A stretch of DNA of 64,000 nt from the NCBI RefSeq assembly GCF_905147045.1, contig NC_065907.1:2108001-2172000 (forward strand), written 5' to 3'. Positions within the stretch are counted from its first letter, which is position 1; each line of letters starts with the position of its first letter. The position numbers and the translations under genes were made by a program. Below are positions 25,050 to 38,632 of the stretch, one piece after another. The notes below the pieces were generated by a model. It was not told the DNA's origin. It was given only the letters and a program-made list of their open reading frames with translations, and did no database searches. This stretch comes from Nymphalis io. Its lineage: Eukaryota > Arthropoda > Insecta > Lepidoptera > Nymphalidae.

Positions 25050-25283
25050 TCAGACCGATTTTTTTTTTTTGGGAACCGCTTGCACATTAGCTCTTCTCCA
25101 AGCCTCCGGCACACATCCCGAAGAGAGACAAAGTTGGAACAGGCGCGTTAACACAGGAGACAGCTCAGCCGCGCACTTCTTCAGCACTATGGCTGGTATT
25201 CCATCGGGACCGCTAGCTTTCCGTATATCAAGTGATTGCAGCTCCGCACGCACATCACGTTGCCTGATTTTGATGTCAGGCAT
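25050..25283 (-). pseudogene. LINE reverse transcriptase, N-terminal part
   Basis: IRKASGPDGIPAIVLKKCA and EAWRRANVQAVPKK are the RT domain 1-2 region (KASGPDG is the classic LINE motif). The frame then runs into a 12-A homopolymer; the expected following residues (SDPANYRP) appear in another frame, so this is a slippage frameshift. Confidence 0.88.
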
Positions 25284-26229
25284 CGTGTGGCCACATGAAG
25301 GTATTGTTTATGATGAAGTTATTTATGAAGGTATGTGGCAGCGCACTACAATCATCGATCACAGAGTTGTCGGCAAAGAGTTTAGCCAGGAGGTCGGCTT
25401 TCTCCTGCGGACTGTGAGCTAGCCATCCGTCCGGATTTCTGAGCGGTGGCAGCGAAGGTTGGCAGAAATTGTTTTTCACAGACTTGGTCAGACGCCAGAA
25501 GCTACGGGAGCCCCTAGGATGCGAAATAAGGTCATGACCAATCTGTACGATGCGCTGTGCAACCGCTCTCGTGTATGCCTTCCTACAGGACTTGGAATTT
25601 TCATTGTAGTTTGCTTTCAGTGATTCAATGCTAGATGCCCCGCTAACGCAGCCGTTGATCCACGCGCGATATGCCGCCTGCTTAGATGATACAGCGTCGG
25701 CACAGTCACGAGTGAACCAACGGTTACGCGTACCCCTACTGATGAGATCTGAGCTAGGAATGTAGTATTCCATTCCTAACATGATCTCATCAGCAACAGC
25801 AGCGGCACTAGCTGTCGGGTCATTCCCACTAAAGCAACATTCCTTCCAAGGGACTGACGCATAGTAATCGCGCATACCGTCCCAATCTGCCGACTTATAG
25901 TGCCAAACGCGACGTTTGCATACCGCTGATGGCGGCTGCTTGGCCTGTGGCACTTTGGTAGATATAAAGCCGTGATCCGAAGAACCAAGTGGAGCTTGAA
26001 CCACAACCTGATATTCAACCGGGTGAGAAGTCAGCAGAAGATCCAGTAGAGAAGGCGCTTGCCCATCAATGTCTGGGATTCTGGTGGGCTGATCAACCAG
26101 TTGGGTCAAGTCGTGTGTGGGAGCAAAAGCGTGAGCAGTTCTTCCAGCATGGTCAGTTTCGAGGGATTTTAACCATGATTCATGGTGAGCATTAAAATCC
26201 CCCAAAAACACCAATTCCGCGTTAGGAAA
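25276..26229 (-). pseudogene. LINE endonuclease C-terminal part and linker to RT
   Basis: The frame holds FLGDFNAHHESWL (GDFN motif) and, about 90 residues on, SSDHGFIS (catalytic SDH motif), both hallmarks of the LINE endonuclease. About 200 residues of linker follow. A TAG immediately upstream (26230-26232) separates it from the N-terminal part. Confidence 0.85.
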
Positions 26230-26290
26230 CTACTCTTGCGCAGCATCTGCCACCCGACTAAGATGGTCAAATAATCAGCTTGTCTCCAAG

Positions 26291-26851
26291 TCACCATTGT
26301 GGGATCTGTAGAAGCACACGTAGACTCGACTCTGACGAACCAGGTCCACACGTACCACCAACTTGGAGAAGGAGGGGTCCTCCAAGCAGCGCAATCGGTG
26401 ACAACAAACATACTCCGGCTTTCGCTTTGAAAGATTCTTCAAGCATGTAGCCGGGATAGTTAAGGTAGCTGGTGTCGGCAGGGCGGAGTATTTGCGTCTC
26501 CGTGAGAAACAACATTGCTGGCCGTGTTGTCTCGAGATGGTGGTGGACAGCGTTGAGGTTAGCGTGGAGTCCTCGGATGTTAGAGAACTCGACCTCAAAC
26601 AGCGTGGGTACGGTGGGGGTGTGCACCGCTGAACGACCGTTATTTCTTAATTGCGCTACCATTTGGAAAAATAAGGAAAAGAGACGTGAAGCGAGCGACG
26701 TATTGCCACGATAGGGATGGGCAAAGTATGGAGGCGTGTTTTCCCAAATGGTTGCCAAAAGGGAAAATATACTGATCCGCCGGCCGGAAGGGCCCCCGAA
26801 TCCCCCCGGAAGTGGCCGCCGGGACCCCACCTTCCGGTCACCAACCGGCAC
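26291..26851 (-). pseudogene. LINE 5' region and endonuclease N-terminal part
   Basis: The minus frame contains EFSNIRGLHANLNAVHHHL and PAMLFLTETQI, the N-terminal motifs of the endonuclease/exonuclease/phosphatase fold that nicks target DNA in LINEs. The catalytic Glu lies in TETQI. After about position 26340 the correct frame moves to the one containing VCFYRSHNGD, so a small indel has split the domain. Upstream residues are low-complexity and may be untranslated leader or a degraded ORF1. Confidence 0.8.
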
Positions 26852-27687
26852 GACGGTCCAACCCGAGATTATGCGTGGCCTGGTGGGGCAGCCTCGCGAG
26901 CTGGTTAGGCATGCTCGGGCCCCTGTACTATGCCACGGGCGGCCAGCGGAACAGCCATTTCTTCAGGTCTCCCTGTCCGGCAGGTCAATACAATTTCCCC
27001 CGGCATTGATTCAACAGCCGTCTCCACTGGATCAACACCCATCACCCAGCTGTACGCTGGCTGACCTCGAAACGCGGCTGCAAGCCACTTCACGAGTTCA
27101 TTGACTGAGAGTGTATTAATTAATTATTAATTTATTTTTTCTTTGATTATTAAAATTATATTTTAATACATTATATTAACGCTGGAAGAAAATTCTGTAT
27201 TAGTACAACCATTTTACAACAATTGACACGCAAGTTTTACCAAATTACAGACCACAACACCACAATCGCAGGCGTCATATTCTGGTAAATTATAAAATAT
27301 TTCAAAGAATAGTAGTTTATTTTTCAAGCAACAATGCTGTGAACATAACAAAGGGAAGGATTTATGAATAAATGTTTATCAAATCCTGAATCGATTTCAA
27401 GATTTTCTTGTTGAGATTTATTTATCATATATTTATATACATGAATACAATACGACGATATATTCTTCACAATTCCACCGCAGTGAGCAGGAAAGTTAGA
27501 AGGCAAAGAGCGCAAGCTTACTGCCTTAAAAATACATAACTTGATATAGGTCTGGATATAATTAACAAAAAAATCATATAAAGCCAGCCCCTTACTTCAT
27601 AATATACCAAATTAGCCTTCACAGAAACACAAACTTCACAAACTGCCTTTTATCTCTACGTCACGTCATACAATTATGAAATAAAAA

Positions 27688-27860
27688 GCCGAGATAGTCC
27701 AGTGGTAAGAGCGCGTGAATCTTAACCGATGATCGTGGGTTCAAACCCGGGCAAGCACCACTGAATTTTCATGTGCTTAATTTGTGATTATAATTCAACT
27801 CGTGCTTTAGGAGAAGAGGCCTTTAGCCTAGCAGTGGGACATTCACAGGCTGTTACGGTA
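27688..27860 (+). repeat. SINE-A with large internal deletion
   Basis: The intact tRNA head (GTGGGTTCAAACCCGGGCAA) and intact 3' end (AGCAGTGGGACATTCACAGG) are joined by a deletion of about 120 bp after CTCGTGCTTTAGG. Confidence 0.9.
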
Positions 27861-28789
27861 CATACATATACACGTTTTTGTTAAGACAATTCATTAAGTT
27901 GACGATGTATTAAAATTGCGTCCATCTTGCCTCAGCCAGGCATAAGACAAAACTGTGCTTTTCGCTCTCAAGCGAACTATCGTTCAGAAACAACTGTGCC
28001 GTTATAACGGTATATAAAAAAAAACATTACGGTACCATAAACTATTTACTTAAAGATTAATCTTACCGCGAATATTTCTTATTATTTTAAGATAAGTGTC
28101 ATGTGCATTGCTATATTGTGTTCCATAAATGTCCATAATTGTCTGAGTGCAAAACGACTAACGTTCATTTTGTATATCACCACATATAACAAGGCGCTCG
28201 ATACGTTCAGCTCTTGCCTGCTGCATTCGCAATCAGATAAACAAACAGACGGTCGTATCGAAGCGCCGTTGAATGGTAATTGTTCGTCAACAATAACTTC
28301 TACGTCCATCTGCCCCAGTTTGCTTCGTTTTCCCTTGATACTTTTTTCACTGATTCAATTTTAATTGTCTAGTTATTTGTTTTAATAAATAGTATTGACT
28401 GCGGTGTTACTTCGCAGATTTTTTTGCACGAATTTTTTATTTTTATTTTGTCGCAATAACCTATTGCACGGTGCCTTTAGAATGATTTTTATTACCAATT
28501 TATTATAACCCAATGCAGCTATACCACGCTACAGCTTAAAATTATTTTACGATTAACTTAAATACCAATAAAATTAAACTACATAAAAGGCTTAATTTGA
28601 CATAGCTGTCACATTAAAATAAGCTATGAATTTCGTTTAATAAATAAATAAAATGTGTATTTAAATTAAATCGCAAATACACAAGTTTAGTCAGTATTTG
28701 TCAGTATTTGTCATAATATCATATAATTTAAATTATTTAAAAAGATCGGTAGCGCATTGTTGAAAATTCGTGTGAGGAATGATTAATAT

Positions 28790-28858
28790 TTCTTACAGCG
28801 CCAATCTTTATGGACGGTGGTGACCATTTACCATCAGGTGACCCATGTACTCTTCCAC
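28790..28858 (+). repeat. Repeat D 3' fragment
   Basis: TTCTTACAGCGCCAATCTTT then GACCATTTACCATCAGGTGA and CATGTACTCTTCC. Confidence 0.7.
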
Positions 28859-28935
28859 TACTTATATTATTTATAATAATTCTATAATTACGTAAAGGCT
28901 TATCACAAAATCAAGATGGCCCAGATGGTTCAAAT

Positions 28936-29213
28936 TCGAAATGGCCCTGTGGTAAGAACGCGTGAATCTTAACCGATGAACGTGGGTTCAAACCCGAGTA
29001 AGCACCTCTGAATCTATAATTTATCTCATGCTTTTTTTTTGGTGAAGGAAAACATCGTGAAACTTGCATGTGTTTAATTTCATCGAAATTCTGCCACATG
29101 TGTATTCCACTAACCTGCATTAAAGCAGCGTCGTGGAATAAGTACCAAACCTTCTCCTCAAAAAGGGAGAAGAGGCCTTAAACCTAGCAGTGGGATATTT
29201 ACAGGCTGTTACT
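28936..29213 (+). repeat. SINE-A, near full length
   Basis: Head TCGAAATGGCCCTGTGG, 3' end AGCAGTGGGATATTTACAGG. A stray duplicate of its first bases (CAAGATGGCCCAGATGG) lies just upstream at 28911-28927. Confidence 0.88.
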
Positions 29214-30670
29214 ATACTTATAGCACAAAAAAAATAGTTAACAATTGTTACAGACAAATTTACAAATGTATTTTTTTGGCATTTTTATTGTAATTCCACC
29301 TCTAAAATTTTTTTATTACAAAGAAATTTATTAGTCTCTTTTACAATACCAAATTTAGATTATCTAATAACGAATAAAATAGATGACAAAGGCTTTTTTT
29401 AAATGGCCCTCCAATTATTATATGGAGTTTGTACCTGGCACTGATGTGACGTTTTTGTTCCAGCTCTAAAACATCGTAAGTCTAATCCTCTATCGCTAAT
29501 GAAAACACTTGAAATAATCACGTTACAGAATAACATATATCTTGTAATTTATTAATTAAAGGTTTTTAATCTGCAAGTTAACACTAAATATACTACACCG
29601 CTAACTGTCCATGACTAAGACAATAAAACAAACATTTATAATAAAAATAATAATTATTTATTTATTCAAGTAACAAGACTCATATACAAAATTACAAAAA
29701 ACAAATAAAATAAAAAAAAAATATGAAGGAAAAAATAAAATATTTCTTTCATTCGAACACACTCTGTTCAATTTCAATATTACAGTTTTCTGTCTGATTT
29801 TATAAGCCATGTGCTACGCCAATACACATTTGAATACTGCATTTCTCCGCCTTCGACCTATTTGGAAAATATTCTGCTTACATATTCAAAAAGGATAATG
29901 TTTTTATAGAACGGTTTTATAAGAAATAGAATAATATAAGGAACATAATAATATTGTATTAAATTGTGATACAATTATAACACCAAAAATTCTACTCAAA
30001 AGTCACCAACAGTATGTAATTTGTTTTTATATTAATACACAGCACAGTTTCAAAAATGCGAAAAAAATCTAGTTTAATTTTATTATCACATATTAATACT
30101 CATCAAAATAAATTCCGTATTAAATAAATTTCTGTTGAATTGCAATGTTGATTTGAATTCAAGCTTGTAGTTCTACAAATAAAACGAGATATTTAATACC
30201 AAAAAGATATAATAAAGATTGTTAAATATTTACATAACATGTCGTTAAAAAATAATATGGCTTGAAATCCTTTTTTCAACCGTGCAAAGTAGCTAAAGTA
30301 GTGGTACAGATAGATAGTTGATTATAAAATAATAACTACAGCTATGAATCGCTCACTAAATCACTAACTTTGTCTGAAACACACACACACACACAAAGAA
30401 ACTTCAGAATAATCTCAATCGTTATTTGTACTAACTTTTAAACAACGAACAACACGCGCAGTATAGCTGGAACGCAACTAATTTACAACTCATCCGAGAT
30501 GTTTTATCATGTAAGCGAACTTATCGCTGTCTTACCTGAAAAAGGAAAACTTTCAAATTAAAAGCGCTTTATAGCTTGCGATTGCTAGATGTATATTGAG
30601 TAAATAGACCGCAGATCGAAAAAGCAATCTCATAGTTATAAGTTACCGATTACAATATTGTTCGAGATAA

Positions 30671-30705
30671 AAAAGCGATTCAAAAATTTTTTTTGAATCG
30701 CTTTT
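30671..30705. repeat. Perfect 16-bp-stem hairpin
   Basis: AAAAGCGATTCAAAAA at 30671-30686 pairs with TTTTTGAATCGCTTTT at 30690-30705. Confidence 0.88.
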
Positions 30706-30930
30706 GTGCAGCGACGGCAAAAATTCCTACTTCCCTAAGTCGTATAATGAGGTTCACCTTAAAAAAATACCTCTATATAAAGTATTTGTCGATAAATAAG
30801 TGTGTATTAATTTAAATATTTATTTATATATTGATTATTATTTTAAGAGAATTCCTAATATGTGTTGGTAATTACTTAAAAAGTATGAATTTATGCTTAA
30901 TGTCAATATATTTTTTTAATTATTAATAAC

Positions 30931-31203
30931 CTAACATAAATTAAGTAAAAAAAAATTAGTATCTATCATAGATAGAAAGATTAGTTTACTTGAATAGGCA
31001 ATACTATGAGCGGTCAAGCCAATGAGATCCGCTGCAATCTTACGTTTGCTTATTTCACTTTTTACATTGCGTTGACTTCCCGCTCTAAACGTTCGAAGTG
31101 AAGCTTCACTTCGCAAAATCGCACCGTGTAAATAGCTTAACAGAACGGGAACGTTTTTAATAAGACCGCGACCGGTCCCTCCCACTCGTATAATTTGAGC
31201 CAC
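30931..31203 (-). other. Unrecognised open frame in a GC-richer patch
   Basis: A 90-codon minus-strand frame; its first 67 residues (MAQIIRVGGTGRGLIKNVP onward) have a protein-like composition, rich in Arg/Lys/Leu, and the rest looks like AT-rich read-through. The patch 30980-31210 is richer in G+C than its surroundings and includes a 20-bp palindrome (31094-31113). It could be a mobile-element remnant; I do not recognise it. Confidence 0.25.
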
Positions 31204-32712
31204 GAAACTGTGTGGTAAGAATCGTTCATTAAAACTTAAATTTTAATTCTGTATCGAATGCAGAAACGAGCTTCAGTACTCGTGGACTAATTGCGTTGAC
31301 TATCCAGCGTAACGTTTATTGAATAGAATTGTGGACGCCGAAGGTTTAATTATGCAGGTGATTAATTGGTTTAGTGGACGGATGAAAATTAAGATTGTCA
31401 TCAGAATTCCATTAATTGCGTTGTCAATGTATGTCATTATCAATTATTCTAACCACATTCAATGTCTTTTATTATTCAATAAATATGATAGCATATAGTT
31501 AGAATTACAATTTTTCATCGCCAGATTTTAGTTTGAAAGGGACATTGATTTTACTATTCTGTCTACCTATTTGGTTAACTGGCTAGATCACAGAATCACT
31601 GAGTCTGGTAAGTAATATGCTAAAGTTTATCTCGCTCGTTTCGAAGTGTAGTCAAGCTGAATTGAATTAGGGATTGGAGAAACCCGGCACTCACTCAGTT
31701 GTTACGTGCTTAATTTGTGTTTGTTTTTCAATTCCAGCTGTATTTGCAATTCTTCAATAATTCAATAAATACATTTTTTTTGTCGGTAGCTTAAATAAGT
31801 AATTTTATCACCAATGCGTGTTGAAAATTCAAAATTTTGCCAATTTGTAATTACTCGAGACAAAACTAAGTCTAGACTAACTTGTTATTCAGAATACATT
31901 TTTAATTTATTCTCATTTTACGACGAATTATATTCATAGCTCAACTGAGAAAGTATTAAACTTAGTTCCATAATGACTTCTTGATAGCTACTACTGTTTT
32001 ATATTCAGACAGAACTTATAACTTTCATAAATGAGGAAGTGAATTCGAAGTTTTTTCTTAAAAGAATACTTGGAAAATTCTTTAAGTTGAACTTACGTTC
32101 GAAAATATGTTTTATAAATTCTAGTTTGTATACGGTGTATGTATTAGTGAAATAAAATATAATTTTCTTGTTTATATTTGAAATAAACTTTCTGATTTTA
32201 TTCTGATCAGTGTTTGTAATATGTATGTGAGCGAACTTTAATACAACTCTTTCAAAGAGTCTATCAAAATTCTAGAAACGTTTTTAAAAATGTCGTCCTT
32301 TTCTTTTTTGTAGCATTTACTGTGTCATATTCATTAAATTAGTAAAACAAAGTTTTATTTCAATTTATTAACGGCTTGATAACTGGTTGAAGTAGTAGAC
32401 ATTGGTAGTTGTAGTTGTAGTAATAGAGTAGCCGAGAGGAATGACCTCCAAGGCCAATGAGGCCTTAGATTTATATAATGAAAATATTTATTAAATAATT
32501 ATATTGCAATGATTTGATTATGTAAAACTTATCCGGATCGCCAAAACAGGTTTAACTACCTATTTAATCTCGCGTCGTTACACATTATGATTTTACATAA
32601 TGCATAACTTTGTTTCCTTATGAATTTAAATAAATAAAAAATATATATATCCAATAACACTACACAGCGCTGTTTCCTATTACAGAATGTCGTATGCTAC
32701 TGCAATCAAATG

Positions 32713-33006
32713 TTTTTTTTTATAGAATAGGAAGGCGGACGAGCATATGGGCCACCTGATGGTAAGTGGTCACCAACGCTCTTAGACATTAGCATTGTAA
32801 GAAATGTCAACCATCGCTTACATATCCAATGCGCCACCAACCTTGGGAACTAAGATTTTATGTCCCTTGTGCCTGTAATTACACTGGCTCACTCACCCTT
32901 CAAACCGGAACACAACAATATCAAGTATTGCTGTTTTGCGGTAGAATATCTGATGAGTGGGTGGTACCTACCCAGACGAGCTTGCACAAAGCCCTACCAC
33001 CAGTAA
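32713..33006 (-). repeat. Repeat D, full length
   Basis: T-run, TATAGAATAGGAAGGCGGAC to AAAGCCCTACCACCAGTAAA; very similar to 18870-19168. Confidence 0.93.
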
Positions 33007-33979
33007 ATACATAAATTTATTGCTTTAATAATAACGATATATAATATGCAAGTACTATCGAATTATGATTTCTATGGAAAATTTGTGTACTGTATACATT
33101 GAACGCGAAGTAAGTAACGCTTTATTATAGCCAGAACTAAAAACCGTGTCGTACCCGGCTTTAATAATTGTAACAAATTTATACAACACATATTAAACAA
33201 ATAAAATTAATAAATTAAAAGAACATTTTGTGTCATTTATATTTTGTTCTATTAAAAAAATAATGTAAAAATAGAAAATATATCGCTGATTCCTGCAATT
33301 TTATATGTTTGAAGGATATTTGTTGAAAAATTCAAAATGTCACGTTTTATTTTTTTCAATTACCCTCGAGCTTCATGTTATAGAAGTGTCAATATATGTT
33401 GTTGTCAAGTTTATTCGAAATAATTAAATAAAACTCAAAAGTGTTATGGTCTAAAATATAAATTTAGCAATTTTTTGCACAATTCAGGTTAGGATTAACA
33501 ATTTTAATAGTGGCAAACAAAATTTAATTGAAACTAAAAAACACCGTCTCTCTCCATTTAAATAACTTTCTAATTTGGTAAGTTTTTAGTTATTACTTAG
33601 TAAGTTTAGAATTAGAATTCTTAATTATTTGTTCCTATAGGCTGAATTAAATTACCATTAAGAAACGAACAAAATATATATTGTTAAAATAATACTTAAT
33701 ATATTTGAAAACATGTAATTTCATTTACAAATATTAAGTGCATCAATCGGTATAGTGGATGTTGTAATAGACCGTTTATCGAAATTCAAAACTGCGGTAA
33801 CTTCAAATGTATCTCATAAAATTGATTCAGAAATCTGATTCGGGATTCTTAATAATAAAAGTTACAATTAAGACAAATCTCAATTTTTTAGGTGTCAAGG
33901 TTGAATTGATTCAATTGTGTATTTACGTGTCTGTGCTGTTTCGTTGGTTTTAATCTGTGTTTGTTTTATATGTTTGTTT

Positions 33980-34145
33980 GAATAAGAAAGGGGCAAACGG
34001 GCAGGAAGCTCACCTAATGGAAAGTAACTACTACCGCCTACATGAAGACCTGTAACACCGGAGGGCTTGCAAGTGCTTTAGAAGCCTTTAAGGATGTCAT
34101 ACCAGCTCGGAAAAATTGCTGCCGAGAGCTCTTTCCACAGAGTGT
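33980..34145 (-). repeat. Family H LINE 3' end
   Basis: GGGGCAAACGGGCAGGAAGC, TCACCTAATGGAAAGTAACT, GACCTGTAACACCGGAGGGC; reverse of the type at 55040. The sequence continues to about 34145 (TGCCGAGAGCTCTTTCCACA). Confidence 0.6.
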
Positions 34146-34299
34146 TTGTGCGATGTTATGGTAATGTTATTTTTATTATATTAATTATTGTGAAACTTTA
34201 TGAAATCAAAATATACCTAGATTCATGTATGCATGGAAATCAAAGAATGCTAATTCTAGGATTTTTTATCATCTACTCTTATATATAACGTCCTTCAGA

Positions 34300-34475
34300 C
34301 TGATTTCGGCCAAGGAAGCCAATCTCAAGAGAGATTAGCCAACTACGCAGGACATATTATGCACGAGTGTTTGCGCAAACACAGGTGCACTCTCTATTCC
34401 CTAGCTCTCATAATTCGATGAGACGGCAATCCGACACGACCGAGAAGAGTTCAGGCGCAAGACAACATTTCCAAC
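34300..34475 (-). repeat. SINE-B 3' part
   Basis: Plus-strand GAGAGATTAGCCAACTACGC and AATCCGACACGACCGAGAAG match SINE-B in reverse; the tRNA head is absent. Confidence 0.85.
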
Positions 34476-34619
34476 TTCCAGATTCGTTATTTAATATTTT
34501 GCACAAGACGTATTATCGTTTAGATAGACGTATCAATACTTATTTAAGGAATTTTATTGTAGAAGCGAACATCTTGCCCAGGGAATTGAGTTTGCTAAGA
34601 TGAGAAGTCTTAGTTTAAA

Positions 34620-37600
34620 TTTAACTACACTTAATACATTTACTTTAGTATTAAGAATGTAAAATATTTTATATATCAATTTTGACTACCCCTGTTAAAA
34701 AAATGTTTCAATTCGGCTCAATGGGAAACTTAAAATTATCCGTCCCGCGCCTCGTAACAGCATCGTACTTTGATAAATAGTTCTCTATTATGAGAGCAAG
34801 TTTTCAACATTATCGTGACTTTAATGGTCTTTTTCAGTGTCCATTAGATCGTCTTGTTATTAAATGCAATATAATAATCGTATTTTATGACTATGGTTCT
34901 TGAACTCCAGGGTAGAATACGTTTGGGTCAAAAAAAGATATTGATATATTTTTCTGAAGAAGTTAAGACCGTTGTTTCACTCCTATGCATTCTGAAGAAA
35001 TTAATAATCTGTTTGTTTCGTATTGCTATCCCATTGAATAATACGAGTAACAATAATGGAAAACGGAGTGCACCATATTATGAATATGACATTTCTGAAA
35101 AGTTCGAATTCCATTTTTTATGTAAGTGAATCTCATGAACTTGTGATCTGTGCAAGAAATATCCAACACGATATTAGGTATCCGGCACAGGTTTACGACT
35201 TTTCCTTCTTTTCGAGGTACAGAAGTGTAACATTATCAACTGCTAACAACTTACACTGATAGTTTCAAGATAGAAAAACTCTATACTATTTGACAAACCG
35301 GGCCTGGAATTTGAACCAATGACCCCGGAATTTAATTACACCTTGTACATTGCTTTACAAGCTACTAAGCAAACGAAGCATTTTCTAAATACTGCGATAC
35401 ATCAGTGAATGATAACGCTTAGTAGCATATTCCTAAATACTTGCCGAATATTCTCTGCCATAAAAACTCCTAATCAGTCCTTTACACGCTATGAATTCTG
35501 TTCGACCAGCGTAATTCAGTCTGATTCACTGCTCTGGGACGATTTAATGAACCAAATGACAGCTGTGATTTAGTAACACTTGACCGCTGATGACCTCTTA
35601 TCTCCATAAAGTACACTCCTGGGTACTTGAACGCAATTAGCAAGTGCCGATAAATTTATTTCTGACCTGGCAATGGCTAATTTGTATAGTTTTTGCAAGT
35701 GACGTAGGTTTTAATTCATTTTTTTGAAGATTTTTGTTATAATGTTTGTTAATAATTCTTTGCTATCAATTTAATTCGATTTTTTGCTCAGTTCCTCTTG
35801 AAGTAATACAATAAGCAATATTTAGACAATATCACGAAAGAGATTATTTGTTTATAAGTTCTTAACCTAACACACAGAAATAATATCCACATACATAAAT
35901 AAAATACATAAACTTATCATATACAATATTTTCGAACTATTTAAAGATACAACCGTGAAATTCAGAGCGGTATTATTATGACGTCAGAACACTAAGAAGG
36001 GTTTTTTGAAAATACTCAAAGCGGTTAAAATATTATACATAAATCTATTATATTTTTGGTTAGAAAAACAAACGAAAGCTAATATGCGTGGTGCGATATT
36101 AGGAATGCTGTACGGACGACAATATATAAACCAGGTTGGATTCGGAGCTGGAAGAACCCGTCTCAATATAAGCTGATTAATTGAAATCATTATTTTGGAA
36201 GATTAAGAAATAATTTATAAAAATCATGTAATCAATCAAGCACTCAGAGCTAAAAAAAATGTTTTTGGAGAGGATTTAAATGTTAACACATTAGAAGATT
36301 CAGGTAACACAGCGAATAGAAAAACAAGAAAGATATGAAGATCAAAAAATAAAAGAAGATAAAAAGATTTAACAACCCGTAAACATTGTTAGCTTTAAAC
36401 ATGTTCGAATTAAAGCTGACAACACTGTAATTTAGTATGCTTTAAATTTTGTTAGCCAAGTCGAAACGGGTCAACGAGTAGATACGTGAAATTTGACCAA
36501 AAAAAATCAAATAAAGGCACCACTTAGTGAAAATGTGCTTATGGGATTGCAATATGTGTGTGTGAAGGAAAGACAGATATAATAAAGCGTGGTATTGTAT
36601 ATATACAACTATAATTAATACACGTGTATCGTATAAAAGATTTAATACCTCTCTAAGAGTGTCTCTCGAGTCTACGTAGATTCGGAAGCCTTAAGTTCAG
36701 TAACAAAATGATAATTTATAAATGCTTACGAGGGCTTACTTGAATATTTTTATCGATTGTAGAATTTTATATTGTATTTTCAATTGTTTGCTTAAAATTA
36801 TAATTAAATATGTATGTAGTATTTTACAGAAGCTAAACAATAGTCAAATGTGTGTTTAATATAAACCGTGACTTTGAAAATATTTATTTTGATAACAATT
36901 ATAAATAAAGATCTTTAAAATATTTACTAATTAACATTAATTAAGTTGCGAAATTTAATCGTTCCGGTGGTTTAATTATAAATATAAATTATGTTATTAA
37001 TTCTCATGCGCTAATTTATTTTAACGATAAAAATTATATAATTTTTATATAAAAGATATTTAATTTTGTTATTATATAGGGTTGTGTGTATAATATTACT
37101 CGTGGTCGTGGTCTGCATTTTCAAGGTTACGTAAGGTATGCCCATGAAAATCGGTTTTTCTCATGTTTCAACAAGTGAATCTTAATTTTCGGTTAAGATT
37201 TAAATTTATAAAATGGGTTAGTATGGAGTACATTCACTAATTGGAATTATGTTAGTAGATAAGTTTTTTAACGAATATTTACACGCAATCTCAGCCGCGG
37301 AAAATGATATTACAATAATATAATCAATGACTACCCAAGGGATTTATCCTATGGGGACTACTGTATCCAATCTTCGTCGCCTTTTTTCATGCATTTATTC
37401 AAATAGCTTGTGCAATATGCTAGTAAGTAGCTTTTTATTGAAAAGTTGTTTTTTTACTATATTATATATCAAGCATATACTTATATATTCATTTGAAGGA
37501 AATTTATCGTTTCTTTATATTCCATTGATTTGTTACACTGACTAGATCTATTAAAGAAAGATATAGGCTGTTGAAGACATTTATTAGAGATCTACAAATA

Positions 37601-38550
37601 TCTCATACGAAATAATTTTGGCAGCGTTCGCTTGGAAAGTGCCCAAAACGGCAATTTTCTCTGACTATCCCGCTGATATTATTATAATGACAATTTATAA
37701 ACGTTATCCTTACTAAGACTTTGTCCGTTATATAAATTTTAACTTATCATAATTTAAAAGTTTTCCCAACGAAACAAGCATTGATTCTTTATATATTTCT
37801 ATTACTATTTGTATTTCTATTGCAAGTCTTTCAGGACCTCGATAAAAAAAATGAGTTGACTTAAGACTATAATAAAATCACCTAGAATTCTACTCACATT
37901 ACGTTCCCATTTAACTATCATAAACTAAAAGACTTATTCTCGTAATTTGAAATCGTGATTTTAAAAAAAGAACAGATAGACATTGACAATCTAATATGTA
38001 ATTAGGATATTTCGTTAATTCCTCTTAAATCAAATTAGAATTTTTCTAAATGGCGTCATACCAGTATACCATCTCTTATAGAAAAGCAGCGCATGTCTAA
38101 CTCATGCATTAATTGGAATTTGAACCCTAATATGATAGGCGCAGAATGCAATTTGGGCTAATTTAATGAAATCAAAATGCAATAATTCTAAATTATCAAT
38201 CTTTAAAAAATACGAGTTTTTTTTAATTATTGGTGAAAAAGATTACTGAGATTCATTTGCTTTTTTTTGAGATTCAAGATGCTTTGTATGAGTTTAAATT
38301 TAATTATTAAATAAAGTATATTTTTTATTTTCAATGCATTATAAGCATTAAAATAACAGAATCATTTCTTTTCATTATTATTATATGTTTTCACACAATC
38401 ACAAGTGAATGAATATTTATGTATTATAATATTTTGCATTAAATTCGTACAAAAAGATAAAATTAGTTTTAAAATTAGACATAAGAAAGTATTATTACGT
38501 AGTACTTTTAACTCGTTGGGATATTTTTTTGTAACTGGCGAGGCTATAAA
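34620..38550. other. AT-rich intergenic
   Basis: A diverged tRNA-like SINE head on the minus strand sits near 35286-35390 (TTTGAACCAATGACCCCGGA). Nothing else is recognised. Confidence 0.5.
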
Positions 38551-38555
38551 AAATT

Positions 38556-38632
38556 AACAGCCTATAAACGTCCCATTACTGAGCAAATACCTCCTCTATT
38601 CTTATTATGTTTAAAGCTTATTTTAGCACGCT
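38556..38632 (-). repeat. SINE-A 3' fragment, old
   Basis: ACAGCCTATAAACGTCCCAT and TTTAAAGCTTATTTTAGCAC are diverged reverse-strand SINE-A sequence. Confidence 0.65.

Larger units (their letters stand above)
23700..27115 (-). mobile_element. Jockey/CR1-like non-LTR retrotransposon, degraded, about 3.4 kb
   Basis: On the minus strand the element runs from a GC-rich 5' region (about 27115) to a short A-tail (plus-strand T-run at 23701-23709). It is much richer in G+C than its flanks. In order it encodes an apurinic-type endonuclease, a reverse transcriptase with a YADD active site, and a C-terminal RT extension. Several lesions break the frame: a shift between 26291 and 26275, a TAG at 26230-26232, a 12-A run at 25059-25070 that shifts the RT frame, and a one-base loss near 25000. 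Relative to the copy at 11059-12030 it also lacks about 60 bp of 3' UTR and 36 bp within the RT extension. It cannot move by itself. Jockey versus CR1 clade assignment is from memory of family resemblance. Confidence 0.9.
29220..32700. other. AT-rich intergenic
   Basis: Apart from the patch at 30931-31203 and the hairpin at 30671-30705 I see no genes or recognised repeats. Confidence 0.5.

Noticed and set aside
25030..25422. 130-codon plus-strand frame
   Set aside because: Antisense shadow of the LINE reverse transcriptase and endonuclease region.
26736..27104. 122-codon plus-strand frame, rich in Pro and Arg
   Set aside because: Antisense of the GC-rich LINE 5' region; no recognisable motif.
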